DNA from: Armatimonadota bacterium
GTDB lineage: Bacteria > Armatimonadota > HRBIN16
NCBI GenBank assembly: GCA_028275265.1
Contig: JAPWUZ010000096.1
Location: 2,501-8,885, forward strand
Reading direction: 5' to 3'
Length of the DNA: 6,385 nucleotides
Below the pieces are notes generated by a model. That model was given only the letters and a program-made list of their open reading frames with translations, made no database searches and had not been told where the DNA came from. This document shows positions 1 to 4,640 of this stretch, piece after piece. Each line of letters begins with the position of its first letter. Positions within the stretch are counted from its first letter, which is position 1. Made by a program: the position numbers and the translations under genes.

Positions 1-476
1 ACGAGGACAGGCCCGATACGGTCAAAGTCTTCAACCTGCTCAAAGAGTTGAACCGCCTTGTCGCGGAACAGGGGAAGACGGCGCCGCATCTCATCCCCAT
101 CGGCGAACGGGCAGAGGAAATCCGTCGCCGCTTCGAGGAACGCCTCATTTCGGCACAGGAGGCGCTGCATGACCTGGAGGAGATTGTGCGTCAACTGCAA
201 GCTGCGCAGGAAGAACGCCGCTCCAGTCCGCTCTCGCTGCAAGCCTTCGCCGTTGAGTGGTGGTTGCGCACCCAGCACATAGAAGCGGAAAAGGCATCCC
301 AAGCCGCAGCCTCACTGGAAGAAGCCTTTGTCCAGTTTCGGAACTGGATGGTCAGCACCGCCGATGAGCGGGAACTGCGCCATTGCCTCTACAGCGCCTT
401 GCTGCAGCTGGGCGTCAAGAAGGTCGTCGACTGGGCTGATCGCATTCTTGAGCTGTTACGGAGGGCTGCCGAATGA
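1..476 (+). CDS. hsdR: Type I restriction endonuclease R subunit, C-terminal fragment (5' end outside window)
   Basis: Open from base 3 with no start in the window (bases 1-2 end the previous codon), giving the last 157 residues before TGA at 474-476. A TTG at 48 could be read as a start, but the 15 codons before it (EDRPDTVKVFNLLKE) are typical of this protein family, so the gene continues upstream. R subunits are the ATP-dependent translocase and nuclease of the HsdRMS complex. The nuclease and helicase domains would lie upstream; what is visible is the helical C-terminal domain that in known enzymes contacts the methylase core. Seen here: the VKVFNLLKELNRLV entry, a long charged helix or coiled coil (about residues 35-75, ERAEEIRRRFEERL onward), then the ERELRHCLYSALLQLGV and VDRILELL-like ending. 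Recognition is from family resemblance recalled without a search. The next gene overlaps its stop by four bases, so the two are probably co-translated. Confidence 0.82.
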   Translation, partial: EDRPDTVKVFNLLKELNRLVAEQGKTAPHLIPIGERAEEIRRRFEERLISAQEALHDLEEIVRQLQAAQEERRSSPLSLQAFAVEWWLRTQHIEAEKASQAAASLEEAFVQFRNWMVSTADERELRHCLYSALLQLGVKKVVDWADRILELLRRAAE

Positions 477-784
477 AAAAGGAGACCGCTTCGGGATGGG
501 TGCCGCTGGAAGAGGCGGTTCCGGTGGACCTGTTCAAAGCCGAAGTGCAGGCATGGGCACGGCGGCTTCAGGTTGAGCCACTGGAAATCCACGTCCGCCC
601 GATGAAGCGTAAGTGGGCCAGTTGTTCATCGCGCGGGCGTCTGACTTTTGATACGGACCTGCTGCGCCAGCCGGCGGAGTTCCGTCGTCAGGTGATTGTC
701 CACGAGCTGCTGCACCTCAAGGTACCCAATCACGGCGCACTGTTCCGGTGCTTGTACAGGGCTTACCTCGCGCAGGCGGAGTAA
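473..784 (+). CDS. Small zinc metallopeptidase, YgjP/DUF45 (M48-like) family
   Basis: A 103-residue protein. Its core carries VRPMKRKWASCSSRGRLTFD (residues 41-60), then HELLH (77-81) followed by VPNHGALF. His77 and His81 are the expected zinc ligands with Glu78 as catalytic base, and His87 in the NHG is the probable third ligand. This is the arrangement of the YgjP-like/DUF45 metal-dependent hydrolases. Classical YgjP proteins are about twice as long, so this is the short form, cytoplasmic with no signal peptide or membrane segment. The start is set by ATG at 473 overlapping the hsdR stop (ATGA) and by GGAGGG at 460-465, seven bases upstream. Translational coupling implies a job tied to the restriction system, but its substrate is unknown; regulated turnover of a restriction subunit is only a guess. 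Confidence 0.85.
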   Translation: MKKETASGWVPLEEAVPVDLFKAEVQAWARRLQVEPLEIHVRPMKRKWASCSSRGRLTFDTDLLRQPAEFRRQVIVHELLHLKVPNHGALFRCLYRAYLAQAE

Positions 785-814
785 CGCAAGGCCGTTCGTT
801 AAACCACCTCACCT

Positions 815-843
815 TTGCCTGGACGACAGACAGCCGCAGGCAA
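815..843. repeat. Inverted repeat in the gap after the metallopeptidase gene
   Basis: TTGCCTG at 815-821 is matched by CAGGCAA at 837-843, seven perfect pairs around a 15-base loop. It lies 31 bases after the metallopeptidase stop and could be a terminator-like hairpin for the hsdR transcript, but there is no T-run after it and the loop is large. The rest of the 785-928 gap shows only a GGAGG at 913-917 that serves the next gene. A TATCAT at 901-906 resembles a -10 box but has no partner -35, so I do not call a promoter. Confidence 0.3.
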
Positions 844-928
844 TGCAGGAAATGCGTCTGAACTCCTCTGCTCCCTGCACACCTGCTGCGGCATTTGAGG
901 TATCATCATCACGGAGGGTGAGCGGCCC

Positions 929-1894
929 ATGCATCGCCAAGCGGTGAGCTCGGAGCGATACCTCATCCCGTCAGGGAGCTTTGAACCCGCTTATCTGGCG
1001 CTGTACCGCAGGGGCGAACTGCAGCGGCGGGCGGAGGAGGCAGTCGCCTCGCTGGAACGGTGTCGCGTCTGTCCGCGCCATTGCGACGTCAACCGTCTGG
1101 CGGACGAAAAGGGAATCTGCCGCACGGGCAGGTACGCGCGGGTGTCCAGTTATTTCCCGCACCATGGCGAGGAAGACTGCCTGCGCGGATGGAACGGCAG
1201 CGGCACCATCTTCTTCTCATGGTGTAACCTGCGGTGTGTGTTCTGCCAGAACAGCGACATCAGCCACCGCGGCGAAGGCGTAGAAGTCCGCCCCGAGCGG
1301 CTGGCAAGCATGATGCTTCACCTGCAGTCGCTGGGCTGTCACAACATCAATCTGGTCACACCCGAACATGTGGTGCCGCAGGTGCTGGAGGCGCTGGTGC
1401 TTGCGGTGGAAGGCGGTCTGCGCTTGCCCATCGTGTACAATACCTCCGCCTACGATTCGATGGAGAGCCTGCGCCTGCTGGACGGTGTCGTGGACATCTA
1501 TATGCCCGATTTCAAGATATGGGACCCCGAGAAGGCACACCGCTACCTGAAGGCGCGAGACTACCCGGAGGTCGCCCGCCGCGTGATTCAGGAGATGCAC
1601 CGGCAGGTGGGCGTGCTGAAGTTCGACGAGAATGGGCTGGCAAAGCGGGGGGTGCTGGTGCGCCATCTGCTGATGCCGGGCGATGTGGCAGGCACCGAGC
1701 ATATCCTGCGTTTTCTCGCCGAGCAGGTCGCGCCCGACACTTACGTGAACGTGATGGCGCAATACCACCCCGCGGGCATGGTTTCCTCCGAACGGTACCC
1801 CGAAATCAACCGTCGCATCACCGCACAGGAGTACTGGCAGGCAGTCCGCCTCGCGGAGCAGCTGGGCTTACGGCTGGACGAGCGGTTAGCGTGA
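929..1894 (+). CDS. pflX: Radical SAM protein, PflX-like (COG1313, putative pyruvate formate-lyase activating enzyme)
   Basis: A 321-residue cytoplasmic protein. The radical SAM signature CxxxCxxC is complete in WCNLRCVFCQN (Cys99, Cys103, Cys106) and would bind the 4Fe-4S cluster that cleaves S-adenosylmethionine. Ahead of it is a second cysteine group, Cys45-x2-Cys48-x3-Cys52 and Cys64 (CRVCPRHCDVNRLADEKGIC), typical of COG1313. Further family marks are CHNINLVTPEH (137-147), YMPDFKIW, RGVLVRHLLMPG and MAQYHPAG. Members are often labelled pyruvate formate-lyase activating enzyme homologues, but the true substrate is not established. No glycyl radical enzyme is adjacent, so the name is by resemblance only. 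The ATG at 929 is preceded by GGAGG at 913-917, an 11-base spacing that is slightly long. The last nine bases overlap the 3' end of the opposing glycoside hydrolase gene. Confidence 0.85.
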   Translation: MHRQAVSSERYLIPSGSFEPAYLALYRRGELQRRAEEAVASLERCRVCPRHCDVNRLADEKGICRTGRYARVSSYFPHHGEEDCLRGWNGSGTIFFSWCNLRCVFCQNSDISHRGEGVEVRPERLASMMLHLQSLGCHNINLVTPEHVVPQVLEALVLAVEGGLRLPIVYNTSAYDSMESLRLLDGVVDIYMPDFKIWDPEKAHRYLKARDYPEVARRVIQEMHRQVGVLKFDENGLAKRGVLVRHLLMPGDVAGTEHILRFLAEQVAPDTYVNVMAQYHPAGMVSSERYPEINRRITAQEYWQAVRLAEQLGLRLDERLA

Positions 1895-4003
1895 ACTGCT
1901 CGAGCGGATGCGGTATGCCTCGCCGTGTATCTCCCGCGCCGCCTGTACCATCTCGGGGTAGGGCGTATCGGTGACGGTGACAAAACCGATGTTGTAGTTT
2001 TCGCCGTCGAACCAGCGCCCGGTGAGCGGCTGGTCGTTGTACTGGAACCAGTGGCAGCCCACGAAGTTCGGATGCGTCAACACACTGGTCAGGTAGTCCT
2101 TATACATGCGGGCGCGGTCCCGCTGGTCCTTGGCGGCGACCAGTCCGGTGTGAAACATGCCCCTGTCCAGCGCGCCGAAGTGAAACTCGCCGATGATGGC
2201 GGGTTTGTCCAGACCCTTCAGAATGGCGTATCGCTCATGCTCCACGCGCGGGGCATAGATGTTGAAGCTGATGACGTCGCAATACTCCGCCGCCGCCTCG
2301 ACGGCGTCTTGCCCGTACCACGCGAACCGACAGCCCAGATACAGATGATTGGGCGCGAGCTCCTTCAGCACCTGACGCACCGTACGGAAGTACTGCCTCG
2401 CAAAGCTTTTGACGAACTCTGCGAAGTCCTGCCTGCGGGCATCGGTGGAGGGTGGCTGCAGTTTCTGAGGTTTCTCCAGCTCCTCCCAGCTGGCGAATGA
2501 CGTGTTCCATGCGGCATTCAGTTTCTCTATCTGACCGTATTTCTGGCGCAGCTGTTGCACGAAAGCGCGCTTGGCGGGCGAGTTTGCCGCGTCTTCCTGC
2601 AACGTGCCGTAAGCCAGCCCGTAACGACCGCCCTCTTCGCCTGCGCCAGCCCAGCTCAGCTCATTGTCCACGAAATAGCCGATGCACCAGGGGTCATCGC
2701 CGATGTGCTGCACTACCGGACGCAGGGAATTGCGTACGCTTTGCTCGAATTTGGGGTCAAAGGGGTCGTGCATCCTGCCCCAGTAGTCGCTACCGCTGGA
2801 AACGCGTGCGTGGTCGCCGCCGATGTGCGCCGTACCCACATAGGGAACCCTGCCGTTGCGGTGGAAATCCCAATCGGACCAGTTGGCGATGGTGTTAAAC
2901 CCCCACGAGCGCAGGCGGCGCAGGGTCACGTCCATCCACAGCGGCTTGTAGTTCTCCCCGTACTTGCGCTGAAGGTTCAGAGCGTACCAGTTGATGGTCT
3001 TGCCCTCCTTCACCGGTCCCGAGTGCACACCCGATTGATAACCGATGTGCTTTGCCAGCGGACTGCCCTCTTCAGGCAGCCAGGTGAACATCTCCTCGCG
3101 TCCGGTGATGAAGGTGGCATCGCCGGTATGCACACAATCCATCCCCAGCGACACAAATAGAGTGCCCGCTGGCGTCACCAGCCACCACTTGCCGTCGTGT
3201 TTGGCGGTGCGGAAATAACCCGTCGCCTGCAGCTTGGGACCGCTCTTCCAGCCTCCGTACTCGTCGCGGTCGGGTAGAGTGGGGAATCGCCTCAGCTCCT
3301 GTTCCTCCTGCTGGCGTCTCCGTCTCAGGTCTGCCTCGTCCTTCACTTTGCCGGGCCAGTCGCCACCTGCCCACTGCCCAAAGCGGTCGACGATACCTTT
3401 GACCGGCGCACTGCCTTCTATCAGGCGGATGTTGTCGATGTGTAGCGTTATCGGCCTGGTTGGACGGTGGAGGAAAACCTGAAACGCCACGATATGGCTC
3501 AGGTTCAGCTTGTGCGGGTTTGCTACCCCCAGCAGGATGCCACCTCCCTGCGCCAGAGGCGGCAAGCCTCTCATGCCGAAATCCATCGGGTTGAAGGCTA
3601 GGGGCAGCACGTAAGTCTGTGTTTCCCCTGCGCCGATGGTGGTGGTTGCCTGGCGACAGTAGTTCCAGCCGTCGGCGCGCGGGTCGTCGTCTACGCGAAT
3701 GCCGAACCATACCGGTTCGTTGTTGGGATTATAGATGTCGATCGCCAGCGTACCTGCTCTCGTCCAGTTCCACGCCTGGGCGGGACGGAACATGACGTTC
3801 GGCCATTCAGCGGGCTGAAACTCCACCTGCAGGGCCTGCCCTGACAGCTTGCCACCCGCCGGCACGCGCTGTATCCGAACGTCGTTGCGCACCACTTCCT
3901 TCAGATGCTCTTCCTTCTCGAAATCGAACAGCACCTGCTGCGCCGACGCGCTGACCAGAAGCCCCATCAACAGGCACATCAGGCTCACTCCCCACCCGTA
4001 CAT
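1886..4003 (-). CDS. Secreted glycoside hydrolase, GH50 (beta-agarase-like)
   Basis: A 705-residue protein with the ATG at 4003. The open frame extends upstream to 4279, but that part reads antisense through mntA and is not protein-like. Residues 1-21 form a signal peptide (MYGWGVSLMCLLMGLLVSASA, cleavage likely after Ala21), so export is expected. Residues ~24-195 look like a beta-sandwich, carbohydrate-binding-like domain (VLFDFE to LHIDNIRLIEG). After a charged linker the catalytic barrel begins at GYFRTAKHDGKWWLVTPAG (262-280), a GH50-type entry. Clan GH-A catalytic residues are visible: acid/base Glu448 in YFVDNELSW and nucleophile Glu606 in IIGEFHFGALDRGMFHTG, 158 apart, close to the ~160 I recall for Aga50D. 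HWFQYNDQPLTGRWFDGENYNIGF follows. Known GH50 enzymes cleave beta-1,4 bonds of agarose; a divergent homologue like this may act on another beta-galactan. It shares strand and theme with the upstream GH172 gene. Confidence 0.8.
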   Translation of the reverse strand: MYGWGVSLMCLLMGLLVSASAQQVLFDFEKEEHLKEVVRNDVRIQRVPAGGKLSGQALQVEFQPAEWPNVMFRPAQAWNWTRAGTLAIDIYNPNNEPVWFGIRVDDDPRADGWNYCRQATTTIGAGETQTYVLPLAFNPMDFGMRGLPPLAQGGGILLGVANPHKLNLSHIVAFQVFLHRPTRPITLHIDNIRLIEGSAPVKGIVDRFGQWAGGDWPGKVKDEADLRRRRQQEEQELRRFPTLPDRDEYGGWKSGPKLQATGYFRTAKHDGKWWLVTPAGTLFVSLGMDCVHTGDATFITGREEMFTWLPEEGSPLAKHIGYQSGVHSGPVKEGKTINWYALNLQRKYGENYKPLWMDVTLRRLRSWGFNTIANWSDWDFHRNGRVPYVGTAHIGGDHARVSSGSDYWGRMHDPFDPKFEQSVRNSLRPVVQHIGDDPWCIGYFVDNELSWAGAGEEGGRYGLAYGTLQEDAANSPAKRAFVQQLRQKYGQIEKLNAAWNTSFASWEELEKPQKLQPPSTDARRQDFAEFVKSFARQYFRTVRQVLKELAPNHLYLGCRFAWYGQDAVEAAAEYCDVISFNIYAPRVEHERYAILKGLDKPAIIGEFHFGALDRGMFHTGLVAAKDQRDRARMYKDYLTSVLTHPNFVGCHWFQYNDQPLTGRWFDGENYNIGFVTVTDTPYPEMVQAAREIHGEAYRIRSSSSR

Positions 4004-4009
4004 GCTGTG

Positions 4010-4018
4010 ACCTCCCTT
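4010..4018 (-). promoter_or_regulatory. Ribosome binding site fixing the GH50 start
   Basis: Read on the minus strand, AAGGGAGGT ends seven bases before the ATG at 4003. This near-consensus Shine-Dalgarno, together with the signal peptide that follows, decides the start. A second in-frame ATG at 4030 would add MGNTKGGHS and supply the lysine that the signal peptide n-region otherwise lacks, but nothing resembling a ribosome binding site precedes it. Confidence 0.75.
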
Positions 4019-4077
4019 CGTGTTACCCATAACTCGATACGCCGCTTCGGTGGTTATTCCTCCGTGCCAATGCCACA

Positions 4078-4106
4078 TTGCGGGAGATACCCTGCAGTGG
4101 TAAAAT
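4078..4106 (+). promoter_or_regulatory. Sigma-70-type promoter for the mntA-hepT module
   Basis: TTGCGG (4078-4083) and TAAAAT (4101-4106) are separated by exactly 17 bases, and TGG directly before the -10 makes it an extended -10 element. Transcription would begin near 4112-4114, almost on top of the GGAGGA (4113-4118) ribosome binding site of mntA, giving a very short leader. A partial inverted repeat, CAGT at 4095-4098 and ACTG at 4107-4110, flanks the -10 box and could be an operator, but it is only four base pairs each side. Confidence 0.55.
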
Positions 4107-4126
4107 ACTGTCGGAGGACGATAACG

Positions 4127-4450
4127 ATGCATCGCGACAGCGTGTTGCGGGTGCTTTCCGCGCACTGGAAACAAATCGCAGAGGACTACGGCGTGCGGCG
4201 ATTGGCTGTGTTCGGCTCGGTGGCGCGTGGGGACGCGACCAGTGGGAGCGACGTGGATATTCTGGTGGAGTTCCTCCATCCTCCGGGTTTCGACAGATAC
4301 ATGCAGCTCAAGTTCTATCTGGAAGCGTTGCTGAGATGCCGCGTAGACCTCGTGATGGATAGTGCGCTCAAGCCTTGGGCGCGAGAGACCGTTCTTCAGG
4401 AGGCAATATATGTCCCGGAGCTGGAAACTGTTTCTTCAGGACATCATTGA
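4127..4450 (+). CDS. mntA: MntA-type minimal nucleotidyltransferase, antitoxin of an MNT/HEPN pair
   Basis: A 107-residue protein with the nucleotidyltransferase signature GSVARGDATSGSDVDILVEF (residues 30-49): Gly30-Ser31, then Asp42 and Asp44 as metal-binding carboxylates, with a third Asp at 74 in CRVDLVMD. The pattern appears catalytically complete. In characterised MNT/HEPN modules (Shewanella oneidensis), MntA inactivates the HepT ribonuclease by transferring AMP to a tyrosine next to its active site. The start at 4127 has GGAGGA (4113-4118) eight bases upstream. The open frame extends back to 3905, but only as antisense of the GH50 gene. The gene ends in a 41-base overlap with hepT, so its last 14 residues are encoded inside the hepT 5' region. 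It is transcribed opposite to the flanking glycoside hydrolase genes. Since its partner is truncated, it is probably an orphan antitoxin. Confidence 0.87.
   Translation: MHRDSVLRVLSAHWKQIAEDYGVRRLAVFGSVARGDATSGSDVDILVEFLHPPGFDRYMQLKFYLEALLRCRVDLVMDSALKPWARETVLQEAIYVPELETVSSGHH
4398..4403 (+). promoter_or_regulatory. Ribosome binding site fixing the hepT start
   Basis: AGGAGG lies inside mntA, six bases before the ATG at 4410. It favours 4410 over an earlier in-frame ATG at 4362, whose extra residues are a shadow of mntA. Homology also begins right after 4410 (MSRSWKLFLQDII). Confidence 0.75.
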
Positions 4451-4640
4451 TTCCGGGTCAAAGGTCATACGGCACACGGAGCAGGTCAGCTACGAAGAGT
4501 TTGTCTCTAACGAGATACTATATGACGCGGTAATACGCAACCTCGAAATCATTGGCGAGGCTGCAAAGAAGATACCTGAGGACAGCCGAGGGGCACGCGC
4601 GGTGCCCCTGCCGGAGTCTATGGTGCCTCCTGAATCTTGA
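4410..4640 (+). pseudogene. hepT: Truncated HepT (HEPN-domain toxin) with a chimeric tail
   Basis: The frame gives 76 residues; HepT/DUF86 proteins usually have about 110-140. Residues 1-60 match the family well: SWKLFLQDIIDSGSKVIRHT, then SYEEFVSNEILYDAVIRNLEIIGEAAKKIPED. A normal HepT would continue with an EIPWRxIxGMRDxLIHxYFGVD-type stretch holding the RNase motif R-x4-6-H and the tyrosine that MntA modifies. None of that is present. From about residue 61 (base ~4590) the frame instead reads a hairpin and then the antisense of the last 23 bases of the GH172 gene (GARAVPLPES, then MVPPES), stopping at 4638-4640. The toxin should therefore be inactive. The 120 bases at 4441-4560 count as 49% G+C, lower than neighbouring genes, which fits acquisition from elsewhere. 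A lineage-specific short HepT is possible but unlikely without the catalytic motif. Confidence 0.8.
4589..4609 (-). terminator. Terminator-like GC-rich hairpin after the GH172 gene
   Basis: GGGGCAC (4590-4596) pairs with GTGCCCC (4602-4608) around a five-base loop, and A4589/T4609 adds an eighth pair. It begins nine bases beyond the GH172 stop on the minus strand, the place expected for an intrinsic terminator. It lacks a T-run on either strand, so it may be a weak terminator or a 3'-end-stabilising stem. It is also read as part of the hepT tail from the plus strand, and marks the point where HepT similarity ends. Confidence 0.5.

Noticed and set aside
901..906. TATCAT upstream of the radical SAM gene as a -10 box.
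   Set aside because: No -35-like hexamer at 16-18 bases upstream and no extended -10 TG at the right place.
1217..1768. A 183-codon open frame on the minus strand opposite the radical SAM gene.
   Set aside because: It is rich in His and Gln with no family resemblance, and lies wholly within a gene with an intact radical SAM signature.
1925..2500. A 191-codon open frame on the plus strand opposite the GH50 gene.
   Set aside because: It is the antisense shadow of a GC-rich gene with clear catalytic motifs. It shows no recognisable domain, ribosome binding site or protein-like composition.
4004..4279. N-terminal extension of the GH50 frame up to 4279, which would give 797 residues.
   Set aside because: The extension reads antisense through mntA and its promoter, puts 92 non-protein-like residues before a signal peptide, and ignores the strong ribosome binding site before 4003.
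4085..4576. AGATACC occurs at both ends of the MNT/HEPN module (4085-4091 and 4570-4576), like a target-site duplication.
   Set aside because: Seven bases is close to chance in this length. The right copy lies inside well-conserved HepT coding sequence (KKIPED) rather than at the joint, and the left copy lies inside the mntA promoter spacer.
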